Assembly (NCBI GenBank): GCA_031256125.1
Contig: JAIRRE010000142.1
Span: 1 to 8,181 of the forward strand
Direction of reading: 5' to 3'
Source of the DNA: Burkholderiaceae bacterium
GTDB lineage: Bacteria; Pseudomonadota; Gammaproteobacteria; Burkholderiales; Burkholderiaceae_C
DNA: 8,181 nucleotides
Part shown: positions 1 through 5,745 of the stretch, piece by piece
Numbering within the stretch: the stretch's first letter is position 1
How the letters are laid out: each line of letters starts with the position of its first letter
Translations under genes and position numbers: made by a program
Notes under the pieces: model-generated
Seen by the model: only the letters and a program-made list of their open reading frames with translations
Told to the model about the DNA's origin: nothing
Database searches by the model: none

Positions 1-44
1 ACGCTGATGGCATCGCCGAGCAGTACCAGATGATCGCCGCTCAT
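1..44 (-). CDS. N-terminus of a third gene in the polysaccharide operon (partial)
   Basis: An ATG at 44-42 on the minus strand opens a frame that stays open to the window edge, giving 14 complete codons (MSGDHLVLLGDAIS). Its ATG shares the ATGA tetranucleotide with the TGA stop of the upstream acyltransferase (41-43). This is the same overlap seen between the flippase and the acyltransferase, so translational coupling within one operon is likely. Too little protein is present to assign a family. By position it should be another polysaccharide-cluster gene, but that is inference from context only. Confidence 0.55.
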   Translation of the reverse strand, partial: MSGDHLVLLGDAIS

Positions 45-661
45 GAGATTTCGGCCACGCGCGCCGCCCAGTCTTCGTAGGCAGGCAGCCACTCGGTGTG
101 CGCGTCCAGCCAGCGCCGGTCGGCTTCGCGCACGTCGCCCAGTACGCGCGCGGGTTGTCCGCCAATGACGCTGAAATCGGGGAACGCGCCACGCACCCGG
201 CTGTACGCCTGCACCAGACACGCCCGGCCCAGCCGCGCGCCCGCCTCGATGGTGCTGTGCGGACCGATGAAGCCATACGCGCCAACTTCAATCGGCGCGC
301 GCACGTCGCCCGCGCGTTCGGCGCCTTCCAACAGCGCAGGCTGGCCTGACAGCGCCGCCGCCACGCGCACGCTGCGGTGCGTGCTGTGGCTGACGATACT
401 GACGAAGTTGGTGATCTGCACGCCGCGCTCTATGCGCACGCCGCCGCTGGCTTCGATGAAATTGAAGTGACCCATGAACACGTCGTCGGCCAGGTGCAAG
501 CCTTCCGGGTGTTCGATGCACACTGTGGGCGACAGGCGCGTCAGCGGCAGCAACTGACCGCCCTGCCCTGCCTCGCCAAATAGCATACGGAAGAACACCG
601 GCTGCCACAAGCGCCGTCGCCAGCCGTTGATGCGCGCGCGGAGCGCGGTGGGAAGGTTCAT
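41..661 (-). CDS. Hexapeptide-repeat (left-handed beta-helix) acyltransferase
   Basis: A 206-residue protein of the WbbJ/LbH O-acyltransferase type, expected to move an acetyl or other acyl group from an acyl donor to a sugar of a surface glycan in the cytoplasm. An imperfect hexapeptide pattern runs from about residue 55 to 180, for example 'GVRIERGVQITNFVSI' around 74-89 and 'IGPHSTIEAGARLG' around 135-148. The motif SHSTHR (His92, His95) fits the catalytic histidine position of this family, and the end of the helix reads 'VIGGQPARVLGD', a standard closing coil. The frame is open for another 125 codons upstream, but that part overlaps the flippase. The ATG at 661 overlaps the flippase stop as ATGA, so this start is preferred. 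The acceptor sugar and acyl donor cannot be told from sequence. Confidence 0.85.
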   Translation of the reverse strand: MNLPTALRARINGWRRRLWQPVFFRMLFGEAGQGGQLLPLTRLSPTVCIEHPEGLHLADDVFMGHFNFIEASGGVRIERGVQITNFVSIVSHSTHRSVRVAAALSGQPALLEGAERAGDVRAPIEVGAYGFIGPHSTIEAGARLGRACLVQAYSRVRGAFPDFSVIGGQPARVLGDVREADRRWLDAHTEWLPAYEDWAARVAEIS

Positions 662-1920
662 GACGCCGCCTTTTGCGTCACCGACGGGGGAATCGCTTTC
701 CAGCGCGCCAGCCGCCAGAAGTAATAGCCGAAATACAGCACCATTCCCCCTGACACCGCCCAAGCGCCGCGCAGCAAGCCATGTTCCGCGCCGCCGGTCC
801 ACAGACCCCAGGCCAGGCACGCCAGGAACACGATCTGCCCGATGACGGCCAGCCGGAACGCCCAGCGCTGCGCCTGCCAAGCCATCGTCACCACCGCCAG
901 CGGCGCGGCCACGAAATGTACGGCGATATACGGTGCCAGCGCCCGAGCCAGCTCGCCCGCCGTGCGCCAAGGCGCGCCGAACACGCGCTCGAACAGCCAG
1001 GGGCCGGCCACCAGCAGCACCGCCATCAGCGCGCACGCCAGCGCGCCGAGAATCACCATCACCTCGCGCACCGCGCGCTGCGCTTGGGCTGCATCCGATT
1101 GCGTCAGCTTCGGGTACAGCGCCTGCGACACCGCCGTGCCCACCAGTGTGGCGGGCGCTTTCAGGTAACGCAGCGCCAGCCCCCAGAAGCCCGCCGCCGC
1201 ATTGCCCGACCAGGCGATCAGCAACGCTGCCGCCAGCGCGTCCTGCAACGTCCCCAAAAACGCATGCGGCGTGTTGAGCAGCGGAAAATCCCGATAACGC
1301 CGCGCCACCTCGCGCAGCCCCTGACCCGATCTAAATACGGCCCGCCAGCCGCCCTGCGGCGCGGGACCCAGCAACGGCAGCGTGGCCAGCCCCATCGCCA
1401 ACACCGGCCCCAGCGTCAAAACCCAAGCATTGTTCGTGCCGCTGGCCTTGCCGCGCCACAGTAGCGCGCCCAGCAGCAGTTGCAGCGCCGCCGCGCCGCC
1501 ATATTGCACCACGCGGCTGGCGGCCAGCGCGCGGAAGCGGTCGGCGCGGTTGCTCCACATCATGAACAGCGACAGCAGCCCGCTGGCCGCCACCGTGACC
1601 GGCAGCCAGGCCGCCAGCGGCAGATGCGCCCAGCGCGCCAGCCCCCACGCCAGCGGAATCGACACCGCCACCACCCCCAGCGCGACGCGCAGACACAGCG
1701 CCAGCAGATGCGCGGCTTGCAGCTCGTCGCGGGCCATCGGCAACGCATATTCGTAGCGCGCGCACGCCACTACCGCCACAGTCGCGGCCACGGTGCTGAA
1801 AGCGGTATAGACCCCCATCGCCGACGGCGTGAACAGCCGCGCAATCAACGGCCACAGCAGCAGCGGCACGGCCTGCGCCAGCGCGCCGCCGGCAAGCAGG
1901 GTCAAAGTGGCGCGCAGCAT
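658..1920 (-). CDS. Wzx-like polysaccharide flippase (MOP superfamily, PST family)
   Basis: A 420-residue, very hydrophobic protein with roughly twelve predicted membrane-spanning stretches and short charged loops. This matches the Wzx/oligosaccharide flippase group, whose members are usually 400-500 residues and move undecaprenyl-linked oligosaccharide from the inner to the outer leaflet of the cytoplasmic membrane. The N-terminal part ('[19 protein letters not shown]', with '[10 protein letters not shown]' about 25 residues on) has the layout typical of these proteins, in which a first helix pair is followed by an Arg/Glu-bearing loop. It is the first gene of a minus-strand operon, with the acyltransferase coupled to it by ATGA. 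The chosen ATG at 1920 has no strong Shine-Dalgarno sequence just upstream. The lysS frame, divergent to it, is also open through this 5' end, but that extension is not needed for lysS. Family call is firm; the substrate is unknown. Confidence 0.85.
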   Translation of the reverse strand: MLRATLTLLAGGALAQAVPLLLWPLIARLFTPSAMGVYTAFSTVAATVAVVACARYEYALPMARDELQAAHLLALCLRVALGVVAVSIPLAWGLARWAHLPLAAWLPVTVAASGLLSLFMMWSNRADRFRALAASRVVQYGGAAALQLLLGALLWRGKASGTNNAWVLTLGPVLAMGLATLPLLGPAPQGGWRAVFRSGQGLREVARRYRDFPLLNTPHAFLGTLQDALAAALLIAWSGNAAAGFWGLALRYLKAPATLVGTAVSQALYPKLTQSDAAQAQRAVREVMVILGALACALMAVLLVAGPWLFERVFGAPWRTAGELARALAPYIAVHFVAAPLAVVTMAWQAQRWAFRLAVIGQIVFLACLAWGLWTGGAEHGLLRGAWAVSGGMVLYFGYYFWRLARWKAIPPSVTQKAAS

Positions 1921-2026
1921 GGCTACAAGGAATGAGCAAAAAAACCACCGCCCTAAAATTCATAGTTTTGGGCATGGCGGATCAGGAATTATCGGCCACG
2001 TCCCTCACCTTACCGAGTCTGCTGCC
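1921..2026. promoter_or_regulatory. Divergent promoter region between flippase operon and lysS
   Basis: A 106-base gap between two divergent starts. It holds an A/T-rich patch with TAAAAT at 1954-1959, a plausible -10 for lysS, though no good -35 sits 17 bases upstream. An imperfect inverted repeat spans 1950-1973: GCCC, bulged T, AAAA, a 7-base loop, then TTTTGGGC. It could act as an operator or a leader hairpin. On the minus strand TATGAA (1960-1965 region) is a weak -10 candidate for the polysaccharide operon. The region must hold promoters because both neighbours start here, but exact boxes are guesses. Confidence 0.4.
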
Positions 2027-3577
2027 GTGAATCAAGAATCGTCCCTCCCCGCCACCCCCGAACAAGACGAAAACAAGCTCATCGCCGAGCGGCGGGAAAA
2101 ATTGAAAGCGCTGCGCGAAATACAAGCCGCCGGCGGGCCGGTGGCCTTCCCCAATGACTTCAAGCCCCAAGACCGCGCGGCGGCGTTGCTGGCCGCGCAT
2201 AACCCGACCAGCAAGGAGCAATTCGACGCCGATATTGCCGCGGGCAAAACCATTAGCGCCAGCATCGCCGGACGCATGATGCTCAAGCGCGTCATGGGCA
2301 AGGCCAGCTTTGCCACGGTGCAGGACGCCACCGGGCGGCTGCAAATCTACGTCACGCGTGACGCGGTGGGCGAGGCGGCTTACGACGCCTTCAAACATTG
2401 GGACCTGGGCGACATCGTGGCCGCCGAAGGGTATTTGTTCAAGACCCGCACCGGCGAGCTTTCGCTGCACGCCACGCACATCCGGCTGCTTACCAAAAGC
2501 CTGCGCCCGCTGCCCGACAAGTTCCACGGCATGCAGGATCAGGAACAAAAATACCGCCAGCGCTACGTCGATCTCATCATGGACGAAAGTGCGCGCGAGC
2601 GTTTCGCGGTGCGCGGCAAGCTGCTCTCGGCGATGCGCGCCTTCATGACCAGGAACAGTTTCCTGGAGGTGGAAACGCCCATGCTGCACCCGATTCCCGG
2701 CGGGGCCAACGCCAAGCCGTTCATCACGCACCATAACGCGCTCGATCAGCAAATGTTCCTGCGCATCGCGCCGGAGCTGTATCTCAAGCGCCTGATCGTC
2801 GGCGGCTTCGAGCGCGTGTTTGAGATCAACCGGAGCTTCCGCAACGAAGGCATCAGTGTGCGGCACAACCCCGAATTCACCATGATGGAGTGGTATGCGG
2901 CGTATTGGAATTACCGCGACATGATGGACTTCTCCGAACAACTGTTGTGCGACATGGCCCGGCACGTGGCGGGCAGCCTGCATCTGACGTATCAGGGGCG
3001 CGCGGTGGACTTGTCCCGCCCCTTCGCGCGCATGACCATCCGCGAGGCCATCCACGCCTACACCGAGGCGGGCGCGCATGTCGATGACCCGGCCTGGCTC
3101 ATCAGCAACCTGAAAAAGCTCGGTCTGACCGAGGAAAAAGATCAACTAAGTACGCGCAGCCTGGCCGCACTGCAAGTGCTGTACTTCGAGGAAACGGTGG
3201 AAGAACAGTTGTGGGACCCGACCTTCATCATGGAACACCCTACCGAAATCTCGCCACTGGCGCGCGCCAACGACGCGCGACCCGAAGTCACCGAGCGCTT
3301 CGAGATTTACATCACGGGCCGCGAAATGGTCAACGGCTTTTCCGAACTCAACGACGCCGAAGACCAGGCCGCGCGTTTTGCCGCGCAGGCCAACGCCAAA
3401 GACGCGGGCGATGATGAAGCGATGTATTACGACGCCGATTTCGTGCGCGCGCTGGAATACGGTATGCCCCCCACCAGCGGCGGCGGTATCGGTCTGGACC
3501 GCCTGATGATGCTGCTCACCGACAGTCCCAGCATCCGCGACGTGATCCTGTTCCCGGCGCTGCGGCGGGAAGGATGA
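2027..3577 (+). CDS. lysS: Lysyl-tRNA synthetase, class II
   Basis: Charges tRNA-Lys with lysine using ATP in the cytoplasm. With the GTG at 2027 the protein has 516 residues, close to the roughly 505 of E. coli LysS. An N-terminal anticodon-binding OB fold begins near residue 78 ('[17 protein letters not shown]'). The class II catalytic core follows: motif 1 ending at 'FLEVETP' (212-218), motif 2 'RSFRNEGIS' (269-277) with '[11 protein letters not shown]' (280-290), and motif 3 'GGGIGLDRL' (485-493), whose Arg492 is the conserved ATP-binding arginine. All key motifs are intact, so the gene should be functional. The frame is open upstream to 1829, but the only ATGs there (1829, 1919) lie in or on the flippase start. 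A weak GAG at 2014-2016 stands 10 bases before GTG. A degraded copy of its 3' end lies 433 bases downstream. Confidence 0.97.
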   Translation: MNQESSLPATPEQDENKLIAERREKLKALREIQAAGGPVAFPNDFKPQDRAAALLAAHNPTSKEQFDADIAAGKTISASIAGRMMLKRVMGKASFATVQDATGRLQIYVTRDAVGEAAYDAFKHWDLGDIVAAEGYLFKTRTGELSLHATHIRLLTKSLRPLPDKFHGMQDQEQKYRQRYVDLIMDESARERFAVRGKLLSAMRAFMTRNSFLEVETPMLHPIPGGANAKPFITHHNALDQQMFLRIAPELYLKRLIVGGFERVFEINRSFRNEGISVRHNPEFTMMEWYAAYWNYRDMMDFSEQLLCDMARHVAGSLHLTYQGRAVDLSRPFARMTIREAIHAYTEAGAHVDDPAWLISNLKKLGLTEEKDQLSTRSLAALQVLYFEETVEEQLWDPTFIMEHPTEISPLARANDARPEVTERFEIYITGREMVNGFSELNDAEDQAARFAAQANAKDAGDDEAMYYDADFVRALEYGMPPTSGGGIGLDRLMMLLTDSPSIRDVILFPALRREG

Positions 3578-3775
3578 CTGGTGACTGTTGTATCCCGCAC
3601 GGGGTTACCTATTAACCACCCTGTCTTGTCCGCTCGAATGGCGTCTGTGCCTGTTGTAGCCTTGGCGCAACGAAGCCATCGAAATCGCGCCACAAGGGCG
3701 TATCAAGGAACGAGTAATCCGCAACAAAGTTATAAAACACTCACAACTATTTATGTGATTTGTTTCCGCACACTT
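3578..3775. other. Intergenic stretch after lysS, no supported gene
   Basis: No convincing gene, RNA or intrinsic terminator was found here. The first part (to about 3720) is mixed in composition. It contains a weak inverted repeat TGGCGC/GCGCCA around 3663-3692, with a loop of nearly 20 bases. From about 3721 composition falls sharply to about one third GC. A small GTG-started frame at 3581-3781 follows lysS after three bases and could encode 66 residues, but its protein resembles nothing I know and its end runs through the repeat area, so it is not called. The lysS transcript must end here by some means that I cannot see. Confidence 0.5.
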
Positions 3776-3776
3776 A

Positions 3777-3869
3777 CGTAATGCACTTTTGATAAAATAA
3801 TGTAATGTGCTGCGCATAAAAAGCGTAATGCGTTTTGATGAAATGACGTAACGTGTTACGATAAAGAGG
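3777..3869. repeat. Four imperfect 23-base tandem repeats (two 47-base units)
   Basis: The units start at 3777 (24 bases), 3801, 3824 and 3847 (23 bases each). Each opens with YGTAAYG and most continue with a T-rich then GATAAA-like core. Units 1 and 3 are the closest pair (both CGTAATGC followed by TTTTGAT and AAAT), and units 2 and 4 resemble each other less. The block can therefore also be read as a 47-base direct repeat with two one-base gaps. Unit 4 contains a 14-base palindrome, CGTAAC-GT-GTTACG (3847-3860). A weaker fifth unit may precede the block at 3753-3776. The spacing is near two helical turns, as in protein-binding arrays such as iterons or operators. No replication gene is nearby, so a regulatory array or repeat remnant is likelier than an origin. 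Confidence 0.7.
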
Positions 3870-3885
3870 TATGTCGCAATATAGA
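3856..3885 (+). promoter_or_regulatory. Candidate sigma70 promoter for the methyltransferase
   Basis: TTACGA at 3856-3861 (four of six matches to TTGACA) is followed after 18 bases by TATAGA at 3880-3885 (four of six to TATAAT). It sits in the AT-rich patch upstream of the next plus-strand gene. The -35 lies inside repeat unit 4 and the -10 lies inside a small palindrome, so a protein bound to either would affect this promoter. The resulting leader would be about 160 bases. This is a motif match by eye, with no transcript evidence. Confidence 0.35.
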
Positions 3886-3890
3886 TTGCG
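3875..3890. repeat. Perfect inverted repeat over the putative -10
   Basis: CGCAAT (3875-3880) and ATTGCG (3885-3890) are perfect inverted arms separated by the four bases ATAG. The centre covers the candidate -10 box. It could be a dimeric repressor's half-sites or simply a chance short palindrome in AT-rich DNA. Confidence 0.4.
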
Positions 3891-3910
3891 TGTATGCGCT
3901 GAAAGGCTTC

Positions 3911-4005
3911 GGTGGGCGGTATCGGTATTGATTACCCGATGATGCTGTTCACCGATATTGCCCCAGCATCCGCGACGAGACCCTGTCCCTGGCGCTGCGG
4001 AGGGA
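3911..4005 (+). pseudogene. lysS: Decayed duplicate of the lysS 3' end (motif 3 region)
   Basis: This stretch aligns with 3479-3570 of intact lysS. From 3918 to 4005, 72 of 86 aligned bases are identical, with one 2-base insertion at 3960-3961. Before the insertion the frame reads GGIGIDYPMMLFTDI, matching motif 3 of LysS ([15 protein letters not shown]); after it, a shifted frame reads PSIRDETLSLALRRE. The catalytic arginine position has become Tyr, and the frame is broken, so it cannot be functional. There is no trace of the rest of lysS. It may come from a second, diverged lysS allele or from an insertion that displaced the old 3' end. The open frame that continues from here into the methyltransferase is accidental. 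Confidence 0.85.
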
Positions 4006-4032
4006 GAGCGGAACAAGCAACCGCTGGACTTG

Positions 4033-4038
4033 AGGAGG
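4033..4038 (+). promoter_or_regulatory. Ribosome binding site that fixes the methyltransferase start
   Basis: AGGAGG at 4033-4038 is a full-strength Shine-Dalgarno sequence, 11 bases before the ATG at 4050. It supports this start over the earlier in-frame ATG at 3912, which lies in the lysS remnant. Confidence 0.75.
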
Positions 4039-4049
4039 CAAAAAAAGCG

Positions 4050-4889
4050 ATGACGAAAAATTTTCTTTGGCAAGACCGGGACAAAAAGAATTACCCCTAC
4101 CCCTGCGCGCCCCGGCCCGAATGTCTGGCGATGATTCAGCGCCCGCCGGTTGCCGCACTGGACATCGGCTGCGGCAGCGGCGGCGTAGGCCGTGCGCTAC
4201 GGCAACGTTTTCCCGACTGCCAGTTGTGGGGCTGCGAATTCGATGGCGCCGCCGCCCAGCAGGCGCGCAAGTATTTCGATCACGTGATTGAACAGGATGT
4301 CGAAAGTGTTGACTTCGCGGCGCTTGGCCTGAAGCAACCGTTCGACCTGGTTTGTCTATTTGACGTACTGGAACACCTGTTCAACCCCTGGCAACTGTTG
4401 CACAACCTGCTGCCCCGAATTGCGGGCGACGCGCACCTGTTGGTCAGCCTGCCCAATGTGGGCAACATTGCGTTGCTGCACGACGCACTGCGTGGGCATT
4501 GGAAATATCTCCACGCGGGACTGCTGGACTTTACCCACCTGCGCTTTTTTACCGACTTTGACGCGCGCAAAATGTTTTACCAGACCGGCTACCGGGTACT
4601 GGATCACCGCATGTCCCTTCTCGGTCAAAGCACAGCCATCTATAACCGCCACGCCGATGGGCCTTTTCCGGCTGCGCTGACCTTTGGCGGCATCACGTTG
4701 CAAGTCGAATCGCAAGCGCACTGGCAGCGCTTGTGTGCCGATCAGAATCTGTACCTCATCACACCGCACCACGGCCAATTGGCCAATCAGGAGGAGCGCG
4801 AAATGGCTTCCAATCACTACCCGCCGGTCCATGCATTTGACGGAAGTTTGCTTACCAGATCACTCCGCGCTTTGCATGGAGGGCTGTGA
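4050..4889 (+). CDS. Class I SAM-dependent methyltransferase, glycan-cluster type
   Basis: A 279-residue protein that should transfer a methyl group from S-adenosylmethionine. Motif I, LDIGCGSGG (residues 37-45), is the SAM-binding glycine loop. The acidic residue ending strand 2 is in 'WGCEFDG', and 'FDLVCLFDVLEHL' (about 98-110) is the post-I/motif II region shared with UbiG-like and Methyltransf_11/23 enzymes. The stretch 'LLDFTHLRFFT' (158-168) is typical of methyltransferases encoded among glycosyltransferases, so a sugar or glycan-lipid acceptor is a reasonable guess; quinone and small-molecule acceptors are not excluded. The last 100 residues are not a recognised domain. It stands alone on the plus strand between the lysS remnant and a convergent cytochrome gene. 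The start is fixed by a strong AGGAGG. Its codon use looks somewhat less GC-biased than the flanking operons. Confidence 0.85.
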   Translation: MTKNFLWQDRDKKNYPYPCAPRPECLAMIQRPPVAALDIGCGSGGVGRALRQRFPDCQLWGCEFDGAAAQQARKYFDHVIEQDVESVDFAALGLKQPFDLVCLFDVLEHLFNPWQLLHNLLPRIAGDAHLLVSLPNVGNIALLHDALRGHWKYLHAGLLDFTHLRFFTDFDARKMFYQTGYRVLDHRMSLLGQSTAIYNRHADGPFPAALTFGGITLQVESQAHWQRLCADQNLYLITPHHGQLANQEEREMASNHYPPVHAFDGSLLTRSLRALHGGL

Positions 4890-4989
4890 CAAAGAAAGCC
4901 TGGCGTCTATCCAATCGTCAGGAATGCGACATATAGGCGCAACTTTCCCCAGTTTGGGCGTTGCACTTCGGAATTGAAATCGCCCTATA

Positions 4990-5016
4990 AAAAAGCCCGC
5001 GCAAGGCGGGCTTTTT
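4990..5016. terminator. Bidirectional rho-independent terminator
   Basis: Arms GCCCGC (4995-5000) and GCGGGC (5006-5011) enclose the 5-base loop GCAAG. They are flanked by A's on the left (4989-4994) and T's on the right (5012-5016), giving an 11-pair stem and a U-tract in either direction. It lies between the convergent methyltransferase (stop 4889) and cytochrome gene (stop 5057) and should end both transcripts. The other 120 or so bases of this gap show nothing else. Confidence 0.93.
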
Positions 5017-5056
5017 AGTTTTGAAGAAGCTTTGCGCTCGGAAAAAAACGGGAAAT

Positions 5057-5629
5057 TTACTGTGCCGCGCTGGCTGCGGGTTCCGCGCCACTGGCGGGCG
5101 CGGCCGGCGCGGGCGGTTCGGCAAACTTGGCGCCGCCGGCGTTGGCCATATAGACCACCGCGCGTTGAATTTCGTAGTCGGTAAACTGGCCGCCGCTTTG
5201 AGGCGGCATAGTGCCGGTCTTGCCGGTATAGCCCTTGATCGGCGCTTGCTCCAGCGCGTCCTGCCCTTGCGCCAAGCGCGGCCCCCAGGCCGCCGCATCG
5301 CCGAATTTCGGCGCGCCGTTAAGGCCTGTGCCGTGGCAGGCCGTGCATTGGGCCTTGAACACTTCCTCGCCGGTAGCAGGGGTGGCGCGCGCGGCTTGCT
5401 GGATTTGCACCGCCAGACTGCCGACTTTGGCAATGCGCTGCTCAACGCTGTCGCCGCTGACCATGGGTGTCGGCGTGGCATCATGGTTGGCGCTGAAATA
5501 ACCGATCAGCCCCAGAACGACGATGACGGCGACAGTCGCCAGCAAGCTCACGTTGAGCATCTGCTTGGCGTCGGCTGCGCCGTTGACTGGGGTTGGAGCG
5601 AGAGTTGAATTGGAATCGGTATGCGGCAT
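5057..5629 (-). CDS. Membrane-anchored monohaem cytochrome c (c5-like)
   Basis: A 190-residue electron carrier, tethered to the inner membrane with its haem domain in the periplasm. A hydrophobic helix at about residues 24-45 follows a short polar N-terminus. CTACH (95-99) is the CxxCH haem-attachment motif, and 'GTMPPQSGG' (139-147) supplies the likely methionine axial ligand (Met141), as in cytochrome c5/c555-type proteins of betaproteobacteria. The last 20 or so residues are Ala/Pro-rich and look disordered. Probable partners are respiratory complexes, but none is encoded here. The frame also allows a TTG start at 5644 (195 residues) with AAGG at a better distance (8 bases) than for the ATG. 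ATG at 5629 is chosen by convention. The gene is monocistronic on present evidence, ending at the shared terminator. Confidence 0.9.
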   Translation of the reverse strand: MPHTDSNSTLAPTPVNGAADAKQMLNVSLLATVAVIVVLGLIGYFSANHDATPTPMVSGDSVEQRIAKVGSLAVQIQQAARATPATGEEVFKAQCTACHGTGLNGAPKFGDAAAWGPRLAQGQDALEQAPIKGYTGKTGTMPPQSGGQFTDYEIQRAVVYMANAGGAKFAEPPAPAAPASGAEPAASAAQ

Positions 5630-5644
5630 GGTGTGGATCGGCAA

Positions 5645-5656
5645 AAGGCCGGCCTT
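5645..5656. repeat. 12-base perfect palindrome upstream of the cytochrome gene
   Basis: AAGGCCGGCCTT reads the same on both strands and lies just upstream of the cytochrome start. It covers the only AAGG that could serve as its ribosome binding site. It may be a regulator site, or may fold the leader weakly around the ribosome site. In GC-rich DNA such a palindrome can also arise by chance. Confidence 0.4.
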
Positions 5657-5745
5657 GCGCTCAAGAAAAAGTACGCGCGGCAGTGTTAACCGTGAATTTT
5701 AAGGGCAATACGAAACAAATCCCTCGCGGCAGGCAACTAACCCGC
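5657..5745. promoter_or_regulatory. Leader region between efflux operon and cytochrome c gene
   Basis: Together with the palindrome, this 101-base gap between the outer-membrane factor stop and the upstream edge of the cytochrome frame is richer in A/T around 5695-5725. On the minus strand it holds TTGTTT and TAAAAT-like boxes, but their spacing (11 bases) is wrong for one sigma70 promoter. No hairpin with a U-tract was seen after the efflux gene, so read-through from the efflux operon into the cytochrome gene is possible. Confidence 0.25.

Noticed and set aside
661..1036. N-terminal extension of the acyltransferase frame to 331 residues
   Set aside because: The extra 125 codons overlap the flippase and give a Gly/Arg/Ala-rich sequence without family features. 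ATG 661 has the ATGA coupling and family length.
1982..3145. Long open frame of 387 codons antisense to lysS
   Set aside because: It lies wholly opposite lysS, whose class II motifs are intact. Such antisense frames are common in GC-rich genes, and its protein shows no recognisable domain.
3581..3781. GTG-started 66-codon frame just after lysS
   Set aside because: No homology was recognised, the tail lies in low-GC DNA, and nothing supports coding beyond proximity to lysS.
3777..3869. Plasmid or chromosomal replication origin
   Set aside because: No replication initiator gene, no clear DnaA boxes and a housekeeping context; the iteron look alone is not enough.
3777..3869. CRISPR array
   Set aside because: The repeats are contiguous and imperfect, with no unique spacers, and no cas gene is present.
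3912..4049. Methyltransferase start at the upstream in-frame ATG 3912
   Set aside because: These 46 codons translate the frame-broken lysS remnant, while a strong AGGAGG stands before ATG 4050.
3774..4073. Minus-strand frame of 99 codons through the repeats and lysS remnant
   Set aside because: Its content is just the repeat array and remnant read backwards, with no ribosome site or family match.
4918..5608. Overlapping frames on both strands across the cytochrome gene
   Set aside because: They are shadows of the cytochrome c frame, which has the CxxCH motif, a membrane anchor and a terminator right after its stop.
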